Below are positions 22,051 through 35,062 of a stretch of DNA of 64,000 nt, in pieces. The translations under genes were made by a program, and so were the position numbers. This DNA comes from Heterohyrax brucei (taxonomy: Eukaryota; Chordata; Mammalia; Hyracoidea; Procaviidae). Each line of letters begins with the position of its first letter. Position 1 is the stretch's first letter. Under the pieces are notes generated by a model, which searched no databases, was not told the DNA's origin, and saw nothing but the letters and a program-made list of their open reading frames with translations. The stretch covers positions 53,318,333 to 53,382,332 of the forward strand of contig CM053141.1 in the NCBI GenBank assembly GCA_028571685.1, read 5' to 3'.

Positions 22051-23047
22051 ATCCTTTTATTCCTTAGATTGTTTTAATCTTTTTCATGGTATAAGTTGCA
22101 TATGAATCATTAGTTTGTGTCTGTGCTGAGTTAATCCTGTGACTTGTGTTGTATACACATGCTCTTTTAAAAATCTGAATTCATCTCAGACACTCTTAGT
22201 TAAAGGTTTATTCGTAGGGGAATGGAGGTAAGGAAACAATTTTCAGCTATGGGGTGAGAATTATATCTTGAAAACATCCTGAATTTTTAAAATTATCCTT
22301 CTACTTAGTGTCTTGTTTCATCAGTTCATATTTCATAGTTCTTCTGTATATTTATCATGGGCTTTGATAAGCCTTGGTTAGATCATTTGTGAAATGAAAT
22401 CCTACTTGCTTTTATTTTCCTTCTATTGATCTGCTCTGGTTCTTTCTGCTTACAGTTTCATTAAGAAAACTGAGAATTTCAGGTGGGATCTCCCTCTTAT
22501 CTCTGCTGATACCTACCAGTGTATGTATAGTTATCTATCTGAGACTCATCCTATCTCTTTCAGCTATGGTTGCCATTCTTCCTCATCATACTTTCAAGTA
22601 TTTGTTTCATATGTTATTCTCTGCTTTGTTCAACAACTCGCCTTTTTTATTTTCCTCTCAGCAAATAAACTTGCTCAAATCTCTACCATTACAGTATATG
22701 TGTACACAACATAAAACCTGTTCCCTCTAAATATTCTCATGTCCGTTTTCCCTTGGAGTCAAGAGTCTTAAAATAATTGACCAATCTCATTGCCAATACC
22801 CCCCCAACTCCTTTTCATTCCTCTGTTTTTTAATGCATCTACTGATGAGTGCCTGTAGTCAGCCAGAAAAACCTTGACTGGAAGGCACTCGTATCTTGCT
22901 CCCTGGATCAGCTGTTGTACCTTCTCATGCTGGTCTCCTGGTTCTGTGACTGATGTTTCCCTGCTGCTGCTTCTTGCTGTCAGTACTGTCTCTAATATAA
23001 TAGCTATCCTTACTTCCTTCTGAGCCTTCACCAAAATTGGCTTACGA
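22051..23047. other. Spacer between head-to-head L1s
   Basis: About 1 kb with no repeat I can name. The minus-strand frame 22,768-23,133 runs into the L1 5' UTR and is a chance frame. Confidence 0.4.
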
Positions 23048-23499
23048 GGTGGGACCAAGATGACAGAGTAGTCAGATGCTTGGTGTAATCCCCCTAATAA
23101 AAGAGCCCCAAAAGAACAAATTAATACATTCATATGACATCCTAAGAGCCCAGGACATCAAAGGAAAAGTTGAGAAATTGCACTCAAGGGTGGAGAAGGG
23201 AGAGTAGGAGTTGCCAGACCTGAGCAGATAGGAAACAGCTGAGGCCATCGTGGTGAGCTTAGCGTAGTGTTTGGAGGGCATAGCTCCAGCAGGAGAAACT
23301 GACTGGAGAATGCACACCAACGAAAAACAGCATAAAATCATCAAAAACAGTATTTGCTTACAACCTTCCATGTGCAGGTCTAAATCTTTCCCTCCTGTCA
23401 CACATGGATGTAAATCATTCTTTTTGTATAAAATGAGGGAGAAAGGAGAAAAGTAGAGAAGTTTGTCTTGAGAGAAAGATTTAGACCCACATGTGTTAG

Positions 23500-23663
23500 G
23501 AGGGAAAACCTGATGGCTTAGTGGTTAAGTGCTATGTCTTCTAGCCAAAAAATTGGCAGTTTAAATTCACCAGGTGCTTCTTGGAAACTCTGTGGAGCAG
23601 TTCTACTCTGACCTATAGGGTCAGAATTGGGTAGGTATCGGCTCGAAGGCACTGGGTTTTCTC
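23500..23663 (+). mobile_element. AfroSINE, short form, nested in L1 5' UTR
   Basis: 'cttagtggttaagtgctatg', 'ggcagtttaaattcaccagg' and 'ggaaactctgtggagcagtt' follow the family, with the middle block missing. The end is diverged ('ggctcgaaggcactgggttt'). It is younger than the L1 it interrupts. Confidence 0.9.
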
Positions 23664-24399
23664 TGTACTGTGCCCTGTTATTGAATGTGATGCCATTAAC
23701 TGAGCCAGAAGTAGGACTCCTTAAGTCTGTCCTGAGCCATTTTCCAAGACTCAGGGAACAATTTAAAAAATAGGAGGAAGAAGGAGATGGAAGGAAAAAA
23801 AAAATCTACTGACTCCTGTGAGCTAGAAATTCAGGACAGAAAATGTTCTTTCACCTAGATTCAGACATAAGACACTCAGGGACAGGTGTTTTCTTTGTGT
23901 TTACCTAATATTTACCCTTATTTTTCCAGATTTAAACCAGTCCTTAGTGCCTTTCTCAGTGCCTCTAGCAATCACCTCTGCTCATCTAGGATGGTAGTTG
24001 AGAGCCTACAGCATGTATTTGGTGACTGAACACCAGCACATCTGAGCTGAATCCATACAAAAAAGTAAATGGACTCTTGGGCTCTCATATCTAGTAACAG
24101 CTCTAACCACCTGGTGACAGGACATTAGAGAGTGAAAAGCAACAATACCCAAAATACCACATGTGACCAGCCTATTTGGACAATTCAAAACAAAATAAAA
24201 CAAGCAGCTAGAACACAGTAGGCATACATTAAATACATACAACAAACTGATGGTTTCAGAGACAACAGTCAATTTCAGATGTCTTAGAGAGGCAGGTAAT
24301 TAGGACTTCAGAAAGCTCCCAAAACAAAGATACATATTTTCCAGAGGAAGAGAACTTCCTGTAAATATCAGAAATAGAATACAAAAGATCAGTCTTCAA

Positions 24400-25190
24400 G
24401 AGATCAGGAGGGAGATGAGGGAAAATACAGCAGAAAAAAATTACAAATTTAACAGCCTGAAAGAAAACGTAGATTGACAAAAATCAGAAATTTGAAAAAT
24501 AATAATAAAATTGTAGAATTAGACAACTTAATAGAAAGTCAAAGGAGCAGAACTGAGTCAATTGAAGGCCAAATTAGTGACATGGAACACAAGGCATGTG
24601 ACACCAACATATCTGAGGGAAAATCAAAAGAATTAAACATCAAGAAGCATTAAGACTTACATAGGACTCTGTGAAGAGGAATAATTTATGAGTGATTGAA
24701 TTATCAAAAGGTGGGAGGATAAGAGAAAATACAGACAGAAATGTCGAAGATTTGTTGACAGAAAACTTCCCTGATACCCAGAAAGTTGAGAGATCTATAC
24801 AAGACAATCATTGAACTCCACACAAGGTAGAACCCGAAAGAAACATGCCAAGAATAGTAGAATAAAACTTGCTAAAACTAAAGATAAGGAGACAGTTTAA
24901 AAGTGGCTAGAGATAAACAACAAAAAAATAATCTACAAAGAAAAATAAGACTATACTTGGATTACTCAGCAGAAGTCATACAGTCATAAGAAGACAGTGG
25001 GAGGGCATATACAAAACCTTAAAGAAAATAATTGCCATCCAAGAACTATATATCCAGTAAAACTGTTCCTCAAATATGATGGCAAATTTAGGACATTTCC
25101 AGATAATTAAAATTGAGGGAATTTGCAAAAATCAAACCAAAATTACAAGAAATAGTAAAGGGAATCCTTGGTTAGAAAATCAATAATATC
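24400..25190 (+). pseudogene. L1 ORF1 remnant
   Basis: Nucleotide blocks match the ORF1 of the copies at 45.7 and 61.2 kb: 'acagcagaaaaaaattacaa', 'gacatggaacacaaggcatg' (coiled-coil region), 'ttgttgacagaaaacttccc' and 'actatatatccagtaaaact' (C-terminal region, 'PRxxYPxK' part of the nucleic-acid-binding domain). It ends 'tggttagaaaatcaataata'. ORF1 is the RNA-binding chaperone of the L1 particle. No frame longer than 60 codons survives on this strand. Confidence 0.7.
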
Positions 25191-25649
25191 AGGTAACAGC
25201 TGAAGTCTAGAACACAGAACAAGGTAACTGGATATCACCCTAAATGGAGGAAACACAAAACTAAATCAAAGGCAAAGCACTGAAAGTAGGGAAACAGACA
25301 TGTTATTATGTAAACAGGATAACAAAAAAAAAAAAAATAGGACTTAAAAGCAAAGGTAGTGATAGATCTTTCATATGGAGAGGAAATCAAGGAGATACAA
25401 AGAAATTAAGGACTGGTTTAAATTTGGAAAAATAAGGGTAAATATTAGGTAAACACAAAGAAAACTATCAGTCTTACGCATAAAAATAAAAAACAAGAAT
25501 AACATGAAGTCTGAGAAAATGTACAGCAAGCAACATTGAAAAAGATAAAATTAAAACACAAAGGAAAAATATTGAGCACGTAAAATTAAATGGAAAAAAG
25601 GAATTCTTTACAAGGTGCAAAATAAGGCATCAAGTAAGGATAGTTATAT

Positions 25650-28600
25650 TAGAGACAGTACTGACATCAATTTGGCATCAGCTCTCTAATCTGATATCTA
25701 TCCATAGATATCAGGCTATCCGTAGATATCTATCAGGCTAAATGTAAATGGATTAAATACACCTATAAGGAGACAGAGAGTGGCAGATCAGTTCAAAACA
25801 AAACATGACCCACCTACAGTAAACACACCTTAGACTCAAACACACAAACAAACTAAAACTCAAGGATGGAAAAATATATCAGCTAAGAACTTTCAAAAAA
25901 GAGCAGGAGTGACAATATTAATCTCTAATAAAATAGATTTAAAATAAAATCTACCACATTGGATAAGGAAAGACATTATATAATGACTAAAGTATCAATA
26001 CTCCAGGAAGATACAACTGTATTAAATATCTACTCACCCAGTGACAGGGCTCCAAAAGACATAAACATTATCTACTTTGATAACAGAAACAGGCAGCTTT
26101 GTAGCAATAGTAGGAGGCATCATCAAACTACTTTCAGTGAGGGACAGAACATCTAGAAAAAAGCTCAGCAAAGACACGAGAGGCCTAAATGTCACAGTAA
26201 ACAAGCCTGACCTTATAGACATATACATAAGATTCCACTCAACAGCAGTCAAGTACACTTTCCTTTCTAACACACAAGGAACGTTCTCTAGAATTGACCA
26301 CATACTAGGTCACAAAGCAATCCTCAACAAAATTGGAAGTATCGAAATATTACAAACCATCTTTTCACACATTTAAGTCATAAATGTAGAAAACAATAAC
26401 AGAAGAAAGAAGGGGGAAAAATAAAAAACATGTAAACTTAAGAACACCTTCCTCAAAAATGCTGAAGAATAAATCAAGGACAGAATAAGGAAATTCATAG
26501 AATCAAATGAGAATGAAAACACATCCTACCAGAACAACTGAGACATAGCAAGAACAGTGATTAGAGGTTATTTTGTCCCAGTAAATGAAGACATCCAAAA
26601 AAATGAAAGGGCCCATTACAAAGAACTAACTGTATGTTTCAAAGAAGTAGAAAGACAGCAGCAAAAGAGCCACTTATGCACCAGACAAGTTAATTGGAGA
26701 ACAGAAAAGTGATTTAAGACCAAAATCTGGTTACTTGAAAAGATCAAGAGAATTGATCAGCCATTGCCGAAATAACAAAAACAGGAGAGGAAGCAAATAA
26801 CTGAAATAAGAAATGAGATGGGCAGTATCACAACACTCAACTGAAATTAAAAGAATACAGAATATTGTGAAAAAAATATACTGTAGTAAATATGGAAACC
26901 TATAGGAAATGGACAAATTTCTAGAAACACACTAATTCATCAAATCTAACGCAAACAGAAGGAAAACAACTAAATACGCTAGCCACTGAGGTAGATTGAA
27001 AAGATAATTTTAAAAAATCACAACTATAAACAGCCCTGGTACTGACAGCTTAACTAGAATTCTAACAAACTTAAAGAAGTGTTAACACCACTATTAGCAA
27101 AGGATCAAAACCTTAACACCACCATTAGAAAAGGACTAAATACTCCTGTATTTGTTCTATGAAGCTGGCATAACCCTGATAATCAAACCATGTAAAAACA
27201 ACACAAAAAAGAAAATCACACACCAATATCTCTCATGAACTTAGATGCAAAAGTCCCAAACAAAATTGTTACCAATAGATATTCAGCAACATATCAAGAA
27301 AAAAATTCACCATGACCAATGGGAATTTATATCAGGGATACAGGGGTGATTCAACACTGCCAAGCCAGCCAACGAGGAAAACAACTAATGTAATAAACTA
27401 CATTAAAAAACCAAAAAGCATGAATCATTTTATTTTATCAGTTGATGGAGAAAAGGCATTTGACAAGTCTAACTCCCATTCATGTTAAAAACTCTCAGAG
27501 AAGCCGGAATAGAAGAGAAATTTGTCAACATGATAAGAGCATCTATGCAAAAACAACAGCTAACATCATCATAAATGGAGAGTCTGAAAGCAATCCCCTT
27601 GAGAACAGGAATCAGACAAGGATACCCATTATCACCACTTTTATTCAACATTGTGCTGGAGGTTCTAGTCAGAGCAATTGGGCAAGATAGAGAAATAAAG
27701 GGCATCCAAATTGGTAAGAAAGAAGTAAAAATATCTCTGTTTGCAGATGATATGGTCTTATACACAGAAAACCCTAAAAACTCCACATACAAAAATGACT
27801 GGAACTAATAGAAGAAGTCAGCAAAGTATCAGAATATAACATATACATTCATAAATAGGTTGGATTCCTTTACACCAACAAAGAGACCATTAAAAAGTCT
27901 ATCACAAAATCAGTACCATTGACCATTAAAAAGTCTATCACAAAATCAGTACCCTTTACCATAGCCCTGAGATGATAAAATACTTACGAATAAATCTAAA
28001 TAGAGACATAGAATACATGTACAAAGAAAATTACAAGACTCCACTGCAAGAAATTCAGAGAGACCTGCGTAAGTGGAGAAACCTACCTTGCTCATGGATA
28101 GGAAGACATTGTGAAAACATACAATACAATCTATAGATACAGTGTAATCCCAATAAAAATTTCAATGGCATTTTATAATGAGATGGAGAAACAAATCACC
28201 AACTTTCTATGGAAATGGAAGAATTCCCAGAAGAATAAAACATTACTGAGCAAGAACAAAGTAGGCGGCTTCACACTACCTGACTTTAAAACCTTTTTAC
28301 ACTGCCATGGTAGTCAAAATAGCCTGGTACTTGTACAAAAACAGATACACAGACTAATAGAACAGGACTGAGGATCCATATATAACATCATCTACCTATG
28401 AGTAGCTGACAGACGCCCAAAGTCCATAAACTGAGAAAAAGTCTCTTTAGCAATTAGTGTTGGCATACATAAATCTCCATCTGCAAAAAAGTTAAAGATG
28501 ACCCGTATCTCACATCATATGCAAAAACTAACTCAAAATGGATCAAAGATCTAAATATAAAATCTGAAAGAATAAAGATCATGGAAGAAAAAATATAGAG

Positions 28601-29470
28601 ACAATGCTGAGAGCTGTAATACATAGCATAGACAGAATACAAAACATCACTAACAATGCACAAAGACCAGAAAAGAAATTGGGTAATTGGGAATTCCTAA
28701 AAATCAAACACTTATGCTCATCCAATGACTTCAGCAAAAGAGTAAAAAGACTACCTACAGGCTTGGGTGGGGGGGTGGGCGAGAATGGGTACCACAAATC
28801 TGATCAGTATCTAATCTCAGTAAGCTGTGAGGTACTAAAAAACTGCAACAAGGAAAAGACAGCCCAGTTAAATAATGGGTAAAGGATTTGAAGACTCTTC
28901 ACCAAAGTAAAGATTCAGGCAGCTAACAGACATATGAGGAAATGCTCATTATCATTAGCCTTTAGAGAAATCCGTATGAAAACTGCAGTGAGATACCATC
29001 TCACCCGAACAAAGCTGGCATTAATCCAAGAAACAAAATAATAAGTGTTGCAGTGGTTGTGGAGAGACTGGAAGTCTTCTGTACTGCTGGTGAATATGTA
29101 AAGTGGTACAACTACTTCAGAAATCAATTTTGAACTTTCTTAAAAAGCTAGAAATGGAAATGCCGTATGATCCAGCAATCTCACTTCTTGGAATGTATCT
29201 TAGAGAAATAAGGACTGTCACATGAATAGATAAAGGCACACCAAATATCATAAATATCATAAAGATACAATCAACCTAGTGCCCCTCAACAGATGAATGG
29301 ATAAACAAAGTATGGTATATTCACACAGTGAAATACTATGCAATGAGAAAGAACAGTGATAATCTTGGGAAACATCTCATAACGGAGTCATCTGGAAGAC
29401 ATTATGCTGAGTGAAATTAGTCAGTTGCCAAAGGATGAATATTGTATGAGACCAATGTTATATGGGCATG
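25650..29470 (+). pseudogene. L1 ORF2 remnant
   Basis: Endonuclease pieces at 25,959-26,376 include ILQEDTTVLNIYSPSDRAP and FSRIDHILGHKAIL. An RT piece at 27,575-27,808 has [14 protein letters not shown] (motif B) and [13 protein letters not shown] (intact catalytic FADD). The 28,111-28,371 frame has the post-[15 protein letters not shown]...KVGGFTLPDFK block. The C-terminus at about 29,290-29,400 is recognisable at nucleotide level. Many stops and frameshifts make it non-functional. A 36-bp tandem duplication lies at 27,885-27,956. Confidence 0.85.
27885..27956. repeat. 36-bp tandem duplication in L1 ORF2
   Basis: Two adjacent copies (27,885-27,920 and 27,921-27,956) starting 'gaccattaaaaagtctatca' and differing at two positions near the end. 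Other L1 copies here have one. Confidence 0.9.
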
Positions 29471-30405
29471 AGAAAAAGCTTAAGCACAGAAGAAAATAAT
29501 TTTTAATGGTTGTAAGCGTGGGCCGGGAGAGAGAGGGGTATTCATGGATTAGATAGTAGATAAGAATTTGTTTAGGTATAGGGATTAACAGCATACAGTA
29601 AAATGGAGTTTAGCACCACTGGACTGTACCAAAAGCTATGAGGTTTACTAAATACAACCTCACATTTTGGAGGGCAGAGTAGTAGGGACAGAGATCTGGG
29701 GACCACAGTTTCAGCGAACACATAGGTCAATTGACTTGAATTTTTTCTTTAATAAAATGTTCTGACATCCCACTTTAATTGAGAGCATTTGGGGTGGCCA
29801 CCTAAACAACATCAATTGGTCCCAATTCATCTGGAGCAGAGGAAAATACAAGATGGCAAACGCATGAGGAAAATATGAGCCCAGGAGACAGAAAGGGCTA
29901 TGTGATCTAGAAGAAGAACTAGAAGAACTAGATGGTGCCTGGCTACTACCAATGACTCCCCTGACATAGAGTCCCTGACATAGCAAGAGAAAAAATGGGT
30001 GTGCAGCACTAGAACTACATGAGAAAAGCAGACTTGATGATCCAACAGACTGGAGGGTCTCCTGAGGACATGCCCCACAAAATTCTATTAGTGCAGAGCT
30101 GAAACCAGTCTGAAGCCAACTCTTCAAAGATTGGACTTGAGTGTAAGATGTAAAAGGATGATGGCAAAGAGTGTAATTCTTAGCTAAAATATAACGTGAG
30201 GCTGCCTGAGCAGCTCCTGTCTAGAGTCGAGACGAGAGGGTAGAGGAGGATGACAGAAGTTGGTTGAATGGATGCGGAAAGTACAAGAAGAGTGTGCTGT
30301 CACAGGCTGGAGAGGGCAGCCAGAGTTGCAGCATGTGTGTGGAATTTCATATGGCAAATTGACTTGATTTTAAATTTTCACTGAAAGCACAATAAAATAT
30401 ATTTC

Positions 30406-30577
30406 TTAAAATGTATTTGCTATCCGTAGTTCCACCAATAGTATCTTCAAGGCAGTCTAGGCTTTTACTATTAGGCACTTAAAAACTCTTCTAATCTCTA
30501 GCCATTACTCCCAAAACTGTTTCTACATTAGTTTTCTGTTAGAGCAGCACCCCATTTTCAGTACAAAAATTCTGTTT
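30406..30577. other. Spacer
   Basis: Nothing recognised between the L1 end and the following old repeat. Confidence 0.4.
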
Positions 30578-30990
30578 GAATTATCTAGTGTTGCTATAAC
30601 AAAAATACCACAAGTAGAAATCTTTAAATAACAGAAATCTATTCTTTCACAATTTAGGAGGCTAGAAGTCTGAATTCAGGATTCCAGCTGCAGGGGAAGA
30701 TTTTCTCACTTTGTTGGCTCTGGGGGAAGGTCTCTGTCATCTGTCATACTTGGAGCTAATCTTAAAGAGGTTCTCAGCACAGAGACCCTGGGTCCAAATA
30801 TGTACTCCATTTGCAGGGTCTCTTTCTTGGTAGTGTGAAGTCCTTCTCCTCTCTCCTCTCTTTATTTTTCATCTTTTGAGATGTTAACAGTGTTTACAAT
30901 CTACTTGCCCAGTCAACAGCAATATTTCCCTATTTCTACTTTTTCCTCATGTAATATAGCTTCCTCATTGTAGCCATATCATCTTTCAGT
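30578..30990. mobile_element. Ancient interspersed repeat, family not named
   Basis: 'gaattatctagtgttgctat', 'acagaaatctattctttcac' and 'tttaggaggctagaagtctg' follow a pattern common to many mammalian interspersed copies. Its inner part ('agagaccctgggtccaaata', 'tctttcttggtagtgtgaag') is shared with the element at 54,412-54,867, so the two are related. The strand is not certain. Confidence 0.5.
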
Positions 30991-31009
30991 AGCATAAATA
31001 AGGTCAGGG

Positions 31010-31575
31010 CATAGTATCCACTCCTCTTATTTAAAACTGTTCAATGTCTTCCCATTGCATGAAGAAAACACTTTCAACTCCTTTTTCTCATCCAGTATAG
31101 CCCGGCCTCTGTCTCTCTCTCTGAATCCTCACTTTGTGCCACAGTGTCTGCAATTCATTTGTTTTCTGCTACACTTGCCATCTTTGTTTTTTAAACATTT
31201 GACACTTCTTTCTACCTTAAGATCTTTGTCTTTATCTGTTTTTCTTTTTGTATTACTCTATCCCAGTGGTCACAGGACTATCTTTCACACCTCAGTTAAA
31301 ATATCACCTCCTCAAAGAGACCTTTTCTGACTGCATTAATATTGCACCTGACTTCTCTTCAAGATAGCATCTTATTTTATTTTCATCTGAGCACTTACTA
31401 AATATACATTTAAATGTTTTATTTCAGTGTTTGGTTTCCGTAGCTAAAATGTAAATTTCATTCTAACTCACATTCAGAAAGCAGAATGTGTTTCTTCCTT
31501 GTCCAACACTGTGTCCCCAGATCCTAGAATAGTGACACATGGTAGGTACTCACTGAATTTGTTTTAAATAAATAG
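31010..31575 (+). mobile_element. L2 LINE, 3' part
   Basis: In order: 'aaaatatcacctcctcaaag' with 'agaccttttctgactgc' (L2 'gtcacctcctcagagaggccttccctgac'), then 'gtaaatttcattctaactca', and the diagnostic end 'ctagaatagtgacacatggt' with 'aggtactcactgaatttgtt'. The chance 91-codon frame at 31,055-31,330 lies inside it and is not a gene. Confidence 0.8.
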
Positions 31576-33814
31576 CCAAAATATCTTTTTTTTTTCCTTT
31601 TTTTTTTAAGCCAAATGAAACAAAGCACTTTGGTGTGTTAATAGTCCTCCCCCTACCCCCCGTCTACTACAGCTGCCTTTTTCGTTGTTGGACACTATTT
31701 TCATTTAGAGTACAGAGTATTGAAATTCTGTTTCTTTCTATTTCTTTGTGATTTCTTTTGTATAATTTCTATAGATCTGTTTCAGAGTCATTACCTGTGA
31801 GTGGGTGTGGGTGTGGGTATATAATCTGTTAGGCCCATCCAATAATTTTTTTCAGTTGAGCTATTATATTTTTAGTTGAAGATTTCTGATTTTCATTTCT
31901 GCCATGAAGTTCTTTCTCTCTTCTCCCATTGTATCTGTCTTTTCCTGTAGCTATTAGAATATACTTATCATTGTTATTGCAAGAATTTGTCTGGTAAATT
32001 CAACATCTTCTTTGTACATGTTACTTTCCCACTTCCCAGTTTACCTGGCCAATGAGTTACATTTTCTGTTTTTTTCTATGTCTAGCAATTCTTTATTATA
32101 TACTGAACATTGTGTAGTGTGTGTTGCAGAAACTACGGATTCCATTACTTTCATTTAAGAAATGTTGAATTTTGTTCTAGCAGCCCCCAAAATTATTTTA
32201 AAAGCACCTTAATATGACAGAAGCTTCCTTTAGATTTTGTAAGAGTCAGTCTATAACAGCTGTGCCCTTATCTCTAGGCTGAACCCCTAGATGTTCCTTA
32301 GTTGTGCCCCTTCTAGAGTTCAATGTAAAGACAAAAAGTTAACAACAAATCTAAACAGGTGGGAATGTAAACTCTGTCTTTCCAGGAGCAGGCAGTTATA
32401 AACGTTCAGCCCTTTGAGCCTTCCAGTTACTATTTTTTGGGGGCTGCTTGGAGACTCATCCTGAGCACAGAAAATTCAAGAGCAGACTTGAATTTTAAGA
32501 GAGAATTTTTAAAAACAATTTTCTTCTTTCCAGCTGTCTCTTTTCTGACATTGTGCTTGTAATTTTCCAGCCACCCTGCTTGCCTCAAACTTAGCCTTCT
32601 GATTCCTCAACCTCTTTCTTTATTCAGTGTGAACTAATGAGAGTCCCTCTGGGACCCTGTCTTGATCTAGAAGAATGGATAAAATTGTTTATGGAGGTAA
32701 TGTTTTGAGTTTTATTTAAAAATCAGCAAGTGGTTGATCTAGAAGAGGAGAGGGAAGAGCTGATCAAAAGTTAGTGTTAATACATGTATCCATAAGTATG
32801 GGTTTTCTGTAGATGTTAGCTATGAGCTGCCTGTTTGAGTTAGTCCATTTGTCTCTGCCTTATGTTTCTTATAATATGATGGTGCTTTACATAGAATGAG
32901 TATGTAGAACTAAGTCCTGTAGAATGTGCTAACCTCTCCAGTCTGAAGTAACTAGCTTACTACTTGGTGAGCTATACTCTGTTACATAATTACTGCCTGT
33001 GACCACTTTTCAGGAGATAATCATTTTCCCTTTTCTCAAGCAAGGTCCAATCTAACAGAAAAACATAATACTGTTAATTTTTTCCTTTAATCATAATTAT
33101 TAGATGGTCTCTACAACAGACTTTTCCATAACAAGTATTTAAGGACCTTAGAAGAATCCTCTTGATGGCCTTTTATTTGCTGTGGTGTGAGAGAGCTTTC
33201 TGAGATATCCGTTTGAAATTACGGATGCACTGTCTGTGTTGAATTTCCAGAGAAGATTCTCAGTGCATTTATGTGAGGGCACTTTTAAAAGTCAACCAGG
33301 AACATTCTAGAAATGAAAAATGTTTAAGTCCAAATCCCTTTATATTACTGTTGAAAACTGCAGACCAAGCAATTAGAATGTTGTAGTCTTTAAAATATGA
33401 GGCCATATTTCTACCGGAGCTAATTGATTTTGCATCTGGCATGTTAAAAGAATTTATGAAACTTGAATAGTGTCTTTGTTTATACCTTAAAGCCTCAAAG
33501 TGAATTCTCTATATCATCATCCTTGAGCAGAAATAATCTGCTTTGAAATATAACATGATTTCAAAAGGAAATCTATGTTTCTCAAGATACTGAATAAGAA
33601 TCATTTCTTTTAAAGTTGTGGAGGGATTTTGGAAACCTTTCACATACAAGAAATAACAGTTTGTTTGAAATTGTGATAAGAAAAATGATCAGTGGAATGT
33701 ATCCAAGGGAAAAATGATATTAAAGTATATTATGAAGCATCAAGGAAAATAAGAATTTACAATTAATAAAATGAGCCTTAAGGAGGCTGAAGATGAGGAA
33801 GAGAGGGAAGAAAC
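31576..33814. other. Mostly unassigned DNA; possible ancient L1-like repeat at 31.8-32.4 kb
   Basis: The block with 'ttcatttctgccatgaagtt', 'ttctttattatatactgaac' and 'gttgaattttgttctagcag' resembles an old mammalian interspersed repeat that I remember but cannot name. 32,600-33,800 shows nothing recognisable. Confidence 0.3.
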
Positions 33815-34085
33815 TCACATTTAATGAATACCATGTACATTCTAGGTAAACATTCTAGGATAGATGCTTTTCTAAACACTTAACAGGCATTTACTAATTT
33901 AATCCTCACAGCCACCCTAAGAAGTAGCTTGATTACTATGTTCACTTTACTAATTTAAAAAAAAAAAAAAAAAATGAGACACAAAGAGATTAAGTACTTT
34001 CCCAAAATCACATGGGGAGATGTGGTAGAACTGGGATTCACACCCAGGCAGACTGGCTCCAGAGTATGTGCATTTAAATTTATAA
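33815..34085 (+). mobile_element. MIR
   Basis: 'tttaatgaataccatgtaca', 'cttttctaaacacttaacag', 'tactaatttaatcctcacag', 'agacacaaagagattaagta' and 'actgggattcacacccaggc' appear in the exact order of a near-complete MIR. An A-run (33,957-33,975, 19 bp) has grown where 'acagatgagg' is expected. Confidence 0.88.
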
Positions 34086-34765
34086 TATATTACCTATTCC
34101 AGTATTGAGTGTTCACTCTGCCAGAACAGTTTTAGGGGATTTACATCCATTATATCTTTTAAATTCAGTAGAAAAGGAGGTAAGGCACAGGGTCACTGGT
34201 CTATCTTACATCAGTATGTAAGTTAGCTGCCTGTGTCTATCAGGACTGTCACTCTGGTGTCTACCACAAACTGATTAGGGGATGGATGGGAAATTTCTAG
34301 AATGAGAAGCTTCTGGCACTATATGTTCTCTGGACCTCTTCCTTAGCCTGTTTGTTTGTACTTTTTGCCAACATAAAATATTCAGGTCCCTCTATGTTAG
34401 AAGTTACCTACGTTTTGCTGTAGGAAGTAGGCTTTTTTTTAAAAAAAGCAATGTTTATTGGATTTTTTTTCCTTTGGCTTTTTACAAAAATATATTTGTT
34501 TAAATCTGGGATTGAATGATTCACTGAGTGTTAACTGGATTTTGGTGAAAATTCTTTGTACAAAAAGTAGATAATATCCTTTATTCACATTTTTCTAAAT
34601 CTCTTCTTTGGTTTCAATGTTTACTTGAAGTAAGTATCATTAACACAATTCATGAATATTGGGTGATATCTGCACATAGTTTTTCATAAACTTTTATATG
34701 TAAAATTTACGGTAATAAGAATTTCTTTTGTTTGTGTATTTTGTAATCTGTTTTTGATATTCCAT
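34086..34765. other. Unassigned DNA
   Basis: Contains an A/T palindrome at 34,431-34,449 (GC + 8 T + 7 A + GC). No gene or repeat recognised. Confidence 0.4.
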
Positions 34766-35062
34766 TGTTGTGTTGTTCAGTGTGGTCTAGTCAGTTCTCA
34801 CTAACAGCAACCTCACTGTATAAAATAACAAAACAGTCTTGCGTCGTCTTCATAGCCATTGCTACGTGTGAGACGATTGTTGAAGCTCTGTGTCAACCTA
34901 TTTTATCCAGGGTCTTCATCCTGTTTTTGTTGACCCCCCACTTCACCAAGCATGATACCCTTCTCCAGGGATTGGTCCTTCCTGGTAACATGTCCCAAGT
35001 AAGTGAGACAAAAACCTCACTTTCTTTGCTTGTAAGGAGCATTCTGGCTATACTTCTTATAT
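34766..35062 (-). mobile_element. RTE/BovB-type LINE, 3' end
   Basis: On the complement this is the RTE 3' end and adjacent ORF C-terminus: 'cacttcaccaagcatgatac', 'ccttctccagggattggtcc' and 'gtaaggagcattctggctat' are the reverse of blocks seen at 8,960-9,080 and 44,250-44,290. The 99-codon plus-strand frame here is antisense noise. Confidence 0.85.

Larger units (their letters stand above)
23048..30405 (+). mobile_element. L1 LINE, near full length, decayed
   Basis: Begins with a typical L1 start ('gaggtgggaccaagatgaca', with a YY1-like AAGATG core within the first 20 bp). It continues through a non-repeated 5' UTR, ORF1, ORF2 and a long 3' UTR ending at 'gcacaataaaatat'. Net length is about 7.2 kb after removing the AfroSINE at 23,500-23,663. 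The 5' UTR type differs from that of the L1 copies at 44.5, 47.1 and 60 kb. It stands head-to-head with the minus-strand L1 at 17.9-22.0 kb. Confidence 0.85.

Noticed and set aside
29711..30127. 138-codon minus-strand frame
   Set aside because: It lies antisense to an L1 3' UTR and has low-complexity serine runs only.
34431..34449. Palindrome of T and A runs
   Set aside because: A T-run meeting an A-run is expected by chance in AT-rich DNA.
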